Assembly (NCBI GenBank): GCA_041653615.1
Contig: JBAZEZ010000011.1
Location: 1 to 49,670, forward strand
Length of the DNA stretch: 49,670 nucleotides
Reading direction: 5' to 3'
From: JAHJUB01 sp041653615 [NCBI: Candidatus Ratteibacteria bacterium]
Lineage (GTDB): Bacteria > Ratteibacteria > UBA8468 > MWAK01
The notes under the pieces were generated by a model. The model saw only the letters and a program-made list of their open reading frames with translations. It made no database searches and was not told where the DNA came from. Positions 1-7,542 of this stretch are shown piece after piece. Numbering within the stretch: position 1 is the first letter of the stretch; every line of letters begins with the position of its first letter. The position numbers and the translations under genes are program-made.

Positions 1-131
1 ATAGATGACTGGATACATAAATCCAACGATACAATCCGGTTTAACCGGTTTAAGAATAATTTATGTAAACTACGTTTTTGAAAGGGACGAGTTACGCGAT
101 TTGACACAGTCCTTTCATAGATGACAGCATA

Positions 132-425
132 ATGATGCCCAGGCAATATTGCGTTTATATCTTAACCAACAAACACCATAATATTTTATACACCGGCATA
201 ACCGGCGATATCCAAAAACGAATTTACGAACACAAAACAAAAGCGGTAGTTGGATTTACTAAAAAATATAACGTTGCTAAACTCGTTTATTACGAAATTT
301 TTGAAGACCCGAAAAACGCCATCCTGAGAGAAAAACAGATTAAAGCGGGTTCGAGACAAAAGAAGATTGATTTGATAAATAATTTCAATAAAGAGTGGCG
401 GGATTTATACGAGGGAATACTGTAA
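132..425 (+). CDS. GIY-YIG nuclease-domain protein (UPF0213/YhbQ-like)
   Basis: A 97-residue single-domain GIY-YIG protein. The GIY strand reads VYILTN and the YIG strand reads LYTGIT; these are followed by the KRIYEH helix carrying the usual catalytic Arg, and by REKQIK with the usual catalytic Glu. The size and lack of extra domains fit the small YhbQ/UPF0213 group of structure-specific DNA endonucleases, whose biological role is poorly known. Two adjacent ATGs begin the frame and no strong ribosome site precedes them. The gene stands alone, followed by a short palindromic repeat and the unrelated isomerase-like gene. The nuclease fold call is firm; the cellular role is not. Confidence 0.88.
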   Translation: MMPRQYCVYILTNKHHNILYTGITGDIQKRIYEHKTKAVVGFTKKYNVAKLVYYEIFEDPKNAILREKQIKAGSRQKKIDLINNFNKEWRDLYEGIL

Positions 426-428
426 GGT

Positions 429-466
429 TGGGATTGCCGCGGGACTTCGTCCCTCGCAATGACAAC
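429..466. repeat. short palindromic repeat (GGATTGCCGC...TCGCAATGAC type)
   Basis: The gap holds GGATTGCCGC, then GGGAC-TTC-GTCCC able to form a 5-bp stem, then TCGCAATGACA. From general knowledge this resembles a short intergenic repeat common in environmental bacterial genomes. It is not followed by a T-run, so I do not call it a terminator. Confidence 0.55.
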
Positions 467-483
467 GTTTTGAAAGGGAAAAC

Positions 484-1599
484 ATGAAAATCAATGACGG
501 GAATTTGGGGAAACTGGAAAAGGAATATGCCGGATACCTGGAAGGCGAAAAGGTCAGCCGGTTTTTTCATGATTTTGGAATCAAGTTCGCGGCCGGCCAC
601 TGGTGCGCCGGAGATTTTCTGGACCGGTTTGCCGGAAACGGGTACAACCCGGACTTAAAATCGGACATCATCAGCCAACTGAAAAGAGTTAAAGCGGCCG
701 GGATTGACGGCGTGGAATTCCACGAAAATATCTTTATCGATGAAAAAAGAAAAAAGGTCAACAGCCGGATAGCCGAAGTTAAAAAAACATTAAAAGAATT
801 AAAGATGACGCCGACCAACATGAATACCAACCTCTGGACCGATCCACACTGGAAGTTCGGCGGCCTGACCAACCCGGATAAGGCAATCCGCAAAGAAGCC
901 CTGGCTATTACTTTTCAGGGCGCGGAAATTGCCGCGGAACTCGGCTGCGAATCCATCGCGCTTTGGCCCGGCTCCGACGGATGGGACTATAATTTTGAAG
1001 CAAACTACGGTACCCTGCTCTCCCGGTTCATCGAAGGATGCGCGGCGGTTAACCGCAAGGCAAAATCGCTGGGCCTGCGGTTCGGAGTTGAATCCAAACC
1101 GAAAGAACCGCGGGAAGGCCATATGATTATCCCGAACACCCATTGCGCCATCCTGATGGCCAAAAAAGTAAATGAAGCCTGCCAAGGCTGCAATATGGGC
1201 GTGGCGGTTGATTACGGTCACGAGATGATGGCCGGCATCGAGCCCGCGTTCAGCCTCTACCTCGCCCGGGAATTCCAGGTACCGGTGGTCAACTTCCACG
1301 TCAACGCCGCCAAATGGCGTTCCAACGATGAAGACCGGGTTGCCGGCACATCAAACCTGTGGGAACTGGTTGACTTTTGTTACGCGGCCCTGGATACCGG
1401 ATACCAGGGTTGGTTCGGCGAAGACCAGTTCACCTACCGGATGGACCCGGTGCAGGCCATGTCCTTATCCCGGGAATTCTTCGCCAACACGATGAAAAAA
1501 GCGCTTCTAATCTGGAAGAACCGGAAAAGATTGCTTGCGGCCCAGGAAACCGGAAACGCCGGCGCTACCCTGGAAGTGGTTAAAAAAGTAATGTTTTAA
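484..1599 (+). CDS. xylose-isomerase-like TIM-barrel protein
   Basis: 371 residues resembling the xylose isomerase / AP-endonuclease-2 TIM-barrel superfamily. Visible landmarks are GVEFHEN (about 76-82), ALWPGSDG (about 159-166), comparable to the WGGREG region of XylA, and VESKPKEPR (202-210), which matches the metal-binding E-x-K-P-x-E-P motif of true xylose isomerases. DYGHEMMAG and a late Asp-rich segment (NDEDR, GEDQF) could supply further metal ligands. These features suggest a metal-dependent ketose/aldose isomerase, but the sequence is divergent enough that the substrate (xylose, rhamnose or another sugar) cannot be named. The start ATG follows a purine-rich GAAAGGGAAAA stretch. The neighbours argC and aroE give no help with substrate. 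Confidence 0.75.
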   Translation: MKINDGNLGKLEKEYAGYLEGEKVSRFFHDFGIKFAAGHWCAGDFLDRFAGNGYNPDLKSDIISQLKRVKAAGIDGVEFHENIFIDEKRKKVNSRIAEVKKTLKELKMTPTNMNTNLWTDPHWKFGGLTNPDKAIRKEALAITFQGAEIAAELGCESIALWPGSDGWDYNFEANYGTLLSRFIEGCAAVNRKAKSLGLRFGVESKPKEPREGHMIIPNTHCAILMAKKVNEACQGCNMGVAVDYGHEMMAGIEPAFSLYLAREFQVPVVNFHVNAAKWRSNDEDRVAGTSNLWELVDFCYAALDTGYQGWFGEDQFTYRMDPVQAMSLSREFFANTMKKALLIWKNRKRLLAAQETGNAGATLEVVKKVMF

Positions 1600-1623
1600 G
1601 AAACGGTGTTCACCCCCACCTCG

Positions 1624-1643
1624 CCTCCCCCTCAAGGGGGAGG
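1624..1643 (+). promoter_or_regulatory. perfect hairpin containing the argC Shine-Dalgarno
   Basis: CCTCCCCC (1624-1631), loop TCAA, GGGGGAGG (1636-1643) form a perfect 8-bp stem. The 3' arm contains GGAGG, the only plausible ribosome site for the argC ATG at 1653 (9-nt spacing). When folded, the stem would hide this site. The flank (CACCCCCACCTCGCC) suggests it is a copy of a dispersed CT/GA-rich repeat that has been taken into the leader. Confidence 0.55.
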
Positions 1644-1652
1644 AAATAGCAT

Positions 1653-2675
1653 ATGGAAAAGATGAAAAAAGTCAGGGTCGGAATTATCGGCGGAGCCGGT
1701 TATGCCGGCGGGGAACTTTTACGCTTGCTGGCAAATCACGCCGGCGCTGAAATCACCTGCGTTACTTCCGAAACGTTCCCGGGCAAAAAAGTGACCGAAA
1801 AATATCCCGAGTTGAAAAAACTGAGCAAACTCACTTTCCAATCCTACCGAAAACAGCAGGTGGTCGAAAATTGCGATTTCGTTTTTCTGGCCAAGCCGCA
1901 GCCAAACTCATTCTCGATGGTGCGGGAACTTTTCGGAAAGGTGCGGATTATCGACCTTTCCGCGGACTTCCGTTTTCCAAAGGCCGAAGACTTTGAACGC
2001 ACCTACCGAATCAAACATCTGGCCCCGGAATTTTTGAAAGAAAGCGTTTACGGCCTGCCGGAAATTTTCCCGAAACAGCTGATAAAAAAAGCAAAAATAA
2101 TAGCCAATCCGGGTTGCTACCCTACCGGCATTATTCTCGGACTATTCCCGCTGATTAAAATAAACGCTGTGGAACCAAAAATCAACGTCAGCGCGGTCTC
2201 CGGTTTTTCCGGGGCCGGCCGCTCATTGAACCCAGCCCGTTCATTTTTGGATAACATCCGTCCCTACAAAGTCGGAGTCCACCCCCACGGCGCCGAGATG
2301 GAAGAAAAGATAAAAGCAGCCACCGGCAAAAAAATAAGCGTTAACTTTATACCGCAGGTAGCCGGATTCGAAAGAGGTATTTTAAGCGTTGTTTTCACCC
2401 GCCTGAAGAAAAAAACTTCCCCGGAAACGCTTATCTCGCTTTACCGGAAAACCTACCGGAAATGTCCGTTCGTCCGGATTTGCCCCCAGGGTCAATATCC
2501 GGAAATAAAAAACGTGGTGCTGACCAATTTCTGCGACCTCGGCATTCAGGTACTCAAAGACAACAGTCTGGTTATAATTACGGCGATTGACAACCTGGTT
2601 AAGGGCGCGGCCGGACAAGCCATCCAAAACCTCAACATCATGGCCGGATTTCCGGAAAAAGAGGCGCTCGAATGA
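1653..2675 (+). CDS. argC: N-acetyl-gamma-glutamyl-phosphate reductase
   Basis: Reduces N-acetylglutamyl-5-phosphate to the semialdehyde with NADPH in arginine biosynthesis (cytoplasm). The 340-residue protein opens with the dinucleotide-binding GIIGGAGYAGGEL (about 10-22). It has DLSADFRF (101-108), the catalytic cysteine in ANPGCYPTG (Cys155) and the C-terminal DNLVKGAAGQAIQNLN typical of ArgC. HPHGAEME supplies the probable catalytic His. The length is normal. Its stop overlaps the aroE start by 4 bases, so the two are almost certainly co-transcribed, although no other arg gene is here. The related LysY (AmCP lysine pathway) uses the same fold, but no lysW-type partner is present. Confidence 0.93.
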   Translation: MEKMKKVRVGIIGGAGYAGGELLRLLANHAGAEITCVTSETFPGKKVTEKYPELKKLSKLTFQSYRKQQVVENCDFVFLAKPQPNSFSMVRELFGKVRIIDLSADFRFPKAEDFERTYRIKHLAPEFLKESVYGLPEIFPKQLIKKAKIIANPGCYPTGIILGLFPLIKINAVEPKINVSAVSGFSGAGRSLNPARSFLDNIRPYKVGVHPHGAEMEEKIKAATGKKISVNFIPQVAGFERGILSVVFTRLKKKTSPETLISLYRKTYRKCPFVRICPQGQYPEIKNVVLTNFCDLGIQVLKDNSLVIITAIDNLVKGAAGQAIQNLNIMAGFPEKEALE

Positions 2676-3508
2676 GTAAAGGGCTGCTAAACAATAAGGT
2701 CGTCGGGATTTTAGGTTACCCGATCGGACACACCCTCTCGCCTCTTTTCCAGAATGCCGCTTTTAAGGCTTCGGGGATAAAGGCTGACTACGTCGTTTTT
2801 GAAGTTGAGCCGAAAGACCTTAAGGACGCGCTAACGGTAATCCGCTCCCCGGAATTTTTAGGCGTCAACCTGACCATTCCGCATAAAGAAAAAGCGATTT
2901 TGTTTCTGGATAAAATCTCGACGATGGCAAAAAAATGCGGTTCGGTAAATACCGTCGTCAACCAGAACGGAAAATTGAGAGGTGAAACAACCGACGGTCT
3001 TGGTTTTATCCTTTCCCTAAAAGAAGCGGGGGTGGCGCCGGAGAAAAAAAGGATTCTTCTGGCCGGCGCCGGCGGCGCGGCGCGGTCGGTGGCGTTTGCG
3101 CTCGCTGAAACGGGGGCTGATATTTATTTGACCAACCGAACCGTTGAAAAAGGGGAAAAACTGGTCTCCGATTTAAAAGATTGCTATCCTCGGAATACGG
3201 TTGTCTATATCCCGTTTTCGGAAAAATCAGACGCGTTGCGCCGAAAAAAGATTGATATCCTCATCAACGCCACTTCGGTGGGGCTGACAACAGAAGAAGA
3301 ATTGTTCCGGCCTAAGGACCTGACCGAAAAATTAATCGTCTGCGATTTAATATATAACCGCCAAACACTGCTCTTGCGGTCAGCGCAAAAACTGGGTTTA
3401 AAAACAGTTGACGGACTGGGAATGCTCATCCACCAGGGCGCGCTTTCCTTCCGGCTCTGGACCGGAAAGACCGCGCCGATAAAAAAGATGTTCGCTGCCG
3501 TAAAATAA
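2672..3508 (+). CDS. aroE: shikimate dehydrogenase
   Basis: NADPH-dependent reduction of 3-dehydroshikimate to shikimate in the aromatic amino-acid pathway. The 278 residues show the substrate-binding start GYPIGHTLSP (15-24), the catalytic Lys72 in LTIPHKEKA, Asp108 in GETTDGLGF and the nucleotide-binding loop GAGGAARSVAFAL. NATSVGL and the C-terminal DGLGMLIHQGALSF complete the AroE signature set. The first Ser of the usual S-x-S-P motif is Thr here (Thr21). The ATGA overlap with argC implies translational coupling. Confidence 0.94.
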   Translation: MSKGLLNNKVVGILGYPIGHTLSPLFQNAAFKASGIKADYVVFEVEPKDLKDALTVIRSPEFLGVNLTIPHKEKAILFLDKISTMAKKCGSVNTVVNQNGKLRGETTDGLGFILSLKEAGVAPEKKRILLAGAGGAARSVAFALAETGADIYLTNRTVEKGEKLVSDLKDCYPRNTVVYIPFSEKSDALRRKKIDILINATSVGLTTEEELFRPKDLTEKLIVCDLIYNRQTLLLRSAQKLGLKTVDGLGMLIHQGALSFRLWTGKTAPIKKMFAAVK

Positions 3509-3598
3509 ATCGCAATACCTGCTAAACCCACGTTTTCCATATGAAAACAGACTCCGGCGCGGGCAAACGGAAAACGACAAAATGACGAATAAACACTT

Positions 3599-4684
3599 AT
3601 GAGTGAACGTATCGAGAATCACGCGCGGAAGATGAAAGCACTGTTTCGCAATCAGCTCCGGGACGGCATCGTGGTTCATTTTGTGTACCCAAGCGGAGTT
3701 CTAGGTACAGCTTTTTCGAATTTCAGTCGCGGTGAGACGGAGTGTCTGAAGATTCCCGACTACCGGGATTACCTTAAAGAAGTTCCGGGTCTTATTGAAG
3801 AATCCAATAGATATGCCGATGATTTTTGTCCGCTTCTGGGCGTGCGGCGGGATTCCATCTACAGCGGTTATTTCGGCGGCGAGGTTTTAAGAAATGGTTC
3901 AAACATCTGGAGCACCCCGATTCCGGACCTGTACGAAAACCTGGTCCGCTTGCCCGGCGGACCGGACAACCCCTGGCGGAAATGGGAAACAGACGCCATG
4001 GACTGGCTCCGGGGACGCCTGACAAACGACATTGCGCTCAAAAATTCCTGTTCGTACGGACCGACGGATGTCGCCGAAGCCTTACGAGGAACCGGTATCT
4101 ACATGGATTTCTACGAACGGCCGGATGCGCTACGGAAACTACTCGGAATCTGTGCCGATTTCCTGGTTGACCATTACAGCCGGTGCCGGGAACTTGCTAC
4201 CCACGTAAACGATGGGTTCTTTTCCTGGCAAGGATTCTGGGTTCCCCTGGACTGCTGTTCCATCACCGACGACGCGGCGACAAATTATTCTCCGGATTTT
4301 TTCGAAGAATTTTCTCTGCCGGCCATTAAATCGGTGGTTGACCGGCTGGGCGGGAGGTTCGAGATGCATCTCGAAGGGTCGGCGGTGCATATCCTGGATA
4401 TGCTTATCAAAACGAAAAAATTGCTCATTCTCCAGTACACCAATAATCCCAAACAGCCGCGCGGCGTTACAATGATAGACACATTGCGCTCTAAGTTAGA
4501 CCGCATTCCGGCCAAAATACTGCTTTCGAACACGGAGTTTCGCGATGCCATGAAACAACGTTTATTACCCGGCAACTGGGTCTACGACGTGGGTTTCGAT
4601 GTCGAATCCAACGATTACGTCAAATCCAACGAGGAGGCGCGGGAAATCATGCGCAAAGCAGCGGAGTACCGTCCGCGTTTTTGA
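3599..4684 (+). CDS. uroporphyrinogen-decarboxylase-fold (URO-D/MtaA-like) protein
   Basis: 361 residues with the pattern of the URO-D superfamily TIM barrel, which contains true HemE and the corrinoid methyltransferases MtaA/CmuA. Family-like segments are the internal FEMHLEGSAVHILDML strand, the following ILQYTNNP region and the late PGNWVYDVGFDVES segment. It lacks a recognisable HemE N-terminal active-site region and is not in a haem operon, so it is more likely a methyltransferase-like or unknown-substrate paralogue. The HxC zinc motif of MtaA-type enzymes reads H-L-E here, so zinc thiolate chemistry is doubtful. A second, less degenerate paralogue lies at 42830-43948. No clear ribosome site precedes the ATG. 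Confidence 0.7.
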   Translation: MSERIENHARKMKALFRNQLRDGIVVHFVYPSGVLGTAFSNFSRGETECLKIPDYRDYLKEVPGLIEESNRYADDFCPLLGVRRDSIYSGYFGGEVLRNGSNIWSTPIPDLYENLVRLPGGPDNPWRKWETDAMDWLRGRLTNDIALKNSCSYGPTDVAEALRGTGIYMDFYERPDALRKLLGICADFLVDHYSRCRELATHVNDGFFSWQGFWVPLDCCSITDDAATNYSPDFFEEFSLPAIKSVVDRLGGRFEMHLEGSAVHILDMLIKTKKLLILQYTNNPKQPRGVTMIDTLRSKLDRIPAKILLSNTEFRDAMKQRLLPGNWVYDVGFDVESNDYVKSNEEAREIMRKAAEYRPRF

Positions 4685-4726
4685 GTATGTTCCCCGACGC
4701 ACCCTTCAATCTGAATTGCGTCTACC

Positions 4727-5950
4727 GTGAAATTTAACCCTAAAGCATTTTCCGCCCTGCGCCACCGGAATTTCCGCATCTTCTGGTTCGGCCAATTTCT
4801 CTCCCTCTGCGGTTCCTGGATACAAAACGTTGCCCAGGGCTGGCTGGTTCTCAGCGTCACCAATTCCGTATTTCTGATGGGATTAACCGGCGCCATCGCC
4901 GGCCTGCCCATCCTCATCTTCTCGCTGGTCGGCGGAGTGGTGGCCGACCACGTCAACAAACGCTCTTTTTTAATTCTTACCCAGGCGCTGGCCGCGCTCC
5001 TAGCCCTTATCCTGGCCATACTCATTTCCCTGAAGATAATCACCTTCTGGCACATTGCGCTGATTGCCGGGTTTTCCGGACTGGTAATGGCGTTTGACAG
5101 TCCGGCCCGTCAAGCTTTTTTTGCCGAAATTGTACCCAGGGAAGACCTCGCCAACGCAATTGCCATAAATTCCGCGGTCTTTAACACTACCCGAATCCTC
5201 GGCCCGGTCCTGGCCGCCTTCGCTATCGCCGGCTTGGGCATGGCCAGCGCCTTTTATCTTAACAGCCTAAGTTTTCTGCCGGCAATCGTCGCCCTCTATT
5301 TTATCCGGGGCAATTTTCGGCCGCAGCATAAATCCGAACAGACAATCACGTCCTCTCTTTTTCAAGGCGCGAACTACGTTTGGAAAAATAAACGCATCCG
5401 CGTCCTGATTATACAGATATCGCTCGTCAGTATCTTTGGAATGTCCAGCCAGATATTAATGCCGGTCTTCGCCCGCGACATCCTGCATTTAGGGGTCCGC
5501 GGACTGGGATACCTGATGGCCTTTTTCGGATTCGGTTCCCTGCTCGGCGCGGTCTTTGTGGTCCTCTCAAGCCATTTGCCGCGGCGAGAAAGGTTTGTTT
5601 ATATAGGCGGGCTGGTAATGTCCGTATCTCTAATTTTATTCGCCTTGTCCCAAAACGCAATCCTTTCGTATCTGCTCCTGATTCCAACCGGTTGGGGCCT
5701 TATCACACAGTCGGTAACCATCAATTCTCTGCTTCAAAATTACGCGCCGGACGCCTTACGCGGAAGAGTAATGGGCTTTTTCGTTTTTACTTTTATGGGA
5801 ATGATGCCCATCGGCAGTTTTCAGGCCGGGCTGTTTGCCCACCTGTGGGGAACTCCGGCGGCGGTGATAATCGGCGGGATAATCTGTTTCGGCGCCAGCT
5901 TCTATCTCTTACTCAACCACCGTCGTTTATTCTTTGACACCCCATCCTAA
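4727..5950 (+). CDS. MFS transporter (MFS_3/EntS-like exporter family)
   Basis: 407 residues and about 12 hydrophobic segments. The N-terminus SALRHRNFRIFWFGQFLSLCGSWIQNVAQGW... is characteristic of the MFS_3 (enterobactin-exporter-like) branch, and the conserved loop GGVVADHVNKRS follows helix 2. It is an inner-membrane, proton-driven exporter by family; the substrate is unknown. The start is GTG at 4727, since the first in-frame ATG would remove helix 1. The stop overlaps the stop of the convergent lptG by four bases, leaving no room for a terminator between them. Confidence 0.85.
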   Translation: MKFNPKAFSALRHRNFRIFWFGQFLSLCGSWIQNVAQGWLVLSVTNSVFLMGLTGAIAGLPILIFSLVGGVVADHVNKRSFLILTQALAALLALILAILISLKIITFWHIALIAGFSGLVMAFDSPARQAFFAEIVPREDLANAIAINSAVFNTTRILGPVLAAFAIAGLGMASAFYLNSLSFLPAIVALYFIRGNFRPQHKSEQTITSSLFQGANYVWKNKRIRVLIIQISLVSIFGMSSQILMPVFARDILHLGVRGLGYLMAFFGFGSLLGAVFVVLSSHLPRRERFVYIGGLVMSVSLILFALSQNAILSYLLLIPTGWGLITQSVTINSLLQNYAPDALRGRVMGFFVFTFMGMMPIGSFQAGLFAHLWGTPAAVIIGGIICFGASFYLLLNHRRLFFDTPS

Positions 5951-6996
5951 GGATTATCAAAGAGAGACCGGCATAAAAAAAGGAGGGCACCCGCCAGAAT
6001 AACAATTTGGGGCAAAAAGGCGGCCAGGGCCGGCGGAAGATAACCCTGGTTTCCAAGAGCCAGCCCAAACGAAAAAAGCCAGTAGGTAAGCATCGCCAGC
6101 AGGAATCCCAGCGTAATCAAGGCCGGACGGGAAAAACGCCGGCTGAACGCCAGAGGCAAAGTCAGAAATACCACAAATATGTTGAGCAGCGGATAACTGA
6201 AATGACCCAGGACCGCGGTCCGAATAGCAACCGGGTCCATACCGGCCCGATGTAATCTCTCCAGGTAACCAAGCAACTGGCGCAAAGAAAGCGTCTGGAC
6301 CGGTTTCAATAAAGGTTCCAGGTCTTCCCGGCCCATCTGAAAATCAAACGAACGTCGGACAAAAGAGACCTCTTCCAAAACCTCGCCCTCGGTTGAAAAC
6401 TTGACCCGCAGACCGGTTCCTATCAACCATAGTCCGTTTTTTTCAATCCGGCACCAATTCCCCCGGTAAATCTCTTTCAAGTTTCCATCCCGGTAAAAGA
6501 TAAGAACGTTGGGTTTTTCAAAAAGATTCTCGGCGGTCCGGAATTTTTCCGCGTAAAAGAAAAATTGCGGCAAGGCAAGCGTCGGATTGGATATCTCCGC
6601 CTGGGGTTTAATCCGGCTGAAAGAAACCGGAACTATTGTCTCGTTAACCAGAAAAACAAATGGAATCAATAACCCGCCCAAGATGAAAAACGGCAACAGA
6701 AAGCGGAGCGGGAAAAGACCGGAGCCTTCCAGGATTAACATTTCCCGATGTTTGCCCATCAGCCCCAAAGTAACCAGAACCGAAATCAACACCGCTAACG
6801 GTGAAAACTGGACAAAAACACCCGGAACCATCCAGAGAAAAACACGCGCCACCGCGACCGGAGAATATCCGTTATGCAGATAATCGGCCAAATTATCCAT
6901 CACGGCGCCAACCAGGCCGATAACAATCAGGGCAATTATTGCCAGCAGATAAATCTTGACAAATTCCCCGGCGAGATATTTATCCAGTCGCTTCAT
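5947..6996 (-). CDS. lptG: LPS export permease, YjgP/YjgQ family (second gene, LptG position)
   Basis: Inner-membrane half-transporter that pairs with LptF and the LptB ATPase to extract LPS and drive it along the Lpt bridge. The 349 residues have the family architecture: an N-terminal helix cluster (MKRLDKYLAGEFVKIYLLAI..., then HREMLILEGSGL as the coupling loop), a periplasmic beta-jellyroll at about 130-250, and a C-terminal helix cluster. F versus G is assigned by gene order only. The partner is at 7543-8574, and the two would normally be adjacent. Here a nuclease-bearing repeat element of about 0.5 kb separates them. Start ATGAAGCGACTG is preceded by AAAAAAGATGTAATT. Confidence 0.88.
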   Translation of the reverse strand: MKRLDKYLAGEFVKIYLLAIIALIVIGLVGAVMDNLADYLHNGYSPVAVARVFLWMVPGVFVQFSPLAVLISVLVTLGLMGKHREMLILEGSGLFPLRFLLPFFILGGLLIPFVFLVNETIVPVSFSRIKPQAEISNPTLALPQFFFYAEKFRTAENLFEKPNVLIFYRDGNLKEIYRGNWCRIEKNGLWLIGTGLRVKFSTEGEVLEEVSFVRRSFDFQMGREDLEPLLKPVQTLSLRQLLGYLERLHRAGMDPVAIRTAVLGHFSYPLLNIFVVFLTLPLAFSRRFSRPALITLGFLLAMLTYWLFSFGLALGNQGYLPPALAAFLPQIVILAGALLFLCRSLFDNP

Positions 6997-7010
6997 AATT
7001 ACATCTTTTT

Positions 7011-7122
7011 TGGACGCAGATTACCGCAGATAATCGCAGATACAGATTAAAGATTACCTTAGAGCAACACTTTAAATTATTTTTTAAGTATTATCCGATT
7101 TTTCTGCGTATATCTGCGTCCA
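7011..7122 (+). mobile_element. GGACGCAG palindromic repeat, copy A (beside the GxxExxY gene)
   Basis: About 110 bp beginning TGGACGCAGATTACCGCAGA and ending TATCTGCGTCCA, so the termini are inverted repeats. The interior has the family pattern CAGATTAAAGATTACCTTAGAG ... TATTATCCG. It lies immediately 3' of the GxxExxY gene, whose stop codon is only 3 bases beyond the repeat end. It probably belongs to one composite element spanning about 7011-7530. Confidence 0.8.
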
Positions 7123-7124
7123 GA

Positions 7125-7535
7125 TTACTTCAGAGAATTACTAAACGCTTTCCTTCTTATCTCAGGCTTTGAACCAAAATTCAACAAAAGACCCACCTCT
7201 GTTTTTGTTGCTTTAAGATAATTAAGTAATTGCGCTTCATTTTCCTTCGCTAAATATTTCGCCGCTTTTATCTCTATAATTACCTTATTATCAATAAACA
7301 TATCCGCAAGATATTCTCCGATTACTTGATTATCGTAAAATACTTTTATCGGAAACTGAACAATAACAGGAATATTTACTTTTTTAAATTCTATTTCAAG
7401 AGCCTTCTCGTAAACTTTTTCTAAAAATCCGTATCCGAGTTTATTATAAACCTTATAAAAAATTCTGATTATTTTGTCGGTAAGTTCTTTGTGTTTAAAA
7501 TCCTGTAAATCTGCGGTAATCTGCGTCCTATTCAT
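7125..7535 (-). CDS. GxxExxY-family PD-(D/E)XK nuclease-like protein
   Basis: 136 residues of the GxxExxY family (Pfam name PDDEXK_3). The name motif is G36-FLE39-KVY42. Nuclease-type residues follow: Glu39, Asp78 in YLADMF, E88-I-K90 in IIEIKAA and Q102-LLNY106, a QxxxY motif as in RecB-like nucleases. No function is established for the family. The first codons (MNRTQITADLQ) are the repeat sequence GGACGCAGATTACCGCAGAT read in frame, and the last codons (SNSLK) resemble the interior of the short repeat copies. The gene therefore appears to be the coding part of the repeat element rather than a resident gene. It sits between lptF and lptG, starting 7 bases after the lptF stop. Confidence 0.88.
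   Translation of the reverse strand: MNRTQITADLQDFKHKELTDKIIRIFYKVYNKLGYGFLEKVYEKALEIEFKKVNIPVIVQFPIKVFYDNQVIGEYLADMFIDNKVIIEIKAAKYLAKENEAQLLNYLKATKTEVGLLLNFGSKPEIRRKAFSNSLK
7510..7528 (-). repeat. outer terminus of the GxxExxY element
   Basis: TCTGCGGTAATCTGCGTCC on the plus strand is the inverted counterpart of the GGACGCAG end at 7012. It encodes residues 3-9 of the GxxExxY protein on the minus strand. Just outside it lies ATGAAACGATGA, which resembles the true lptG start ATGAAGCGACTG on the far side of the element. Confidence 0.7.
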
Positions 7536-7542
7536 CGTTTCA

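Noticed and set aside
1-131. TTGACA at 101-106 as a promoter for the GIY-YIG gene.
   Set aside because: The only -10-like sequence (CATAAT) overlaps the start codon with a spacer of about 21 bases. A short ATAGATGAC duplication at 1-9 and 118-126 is too small to interpret.
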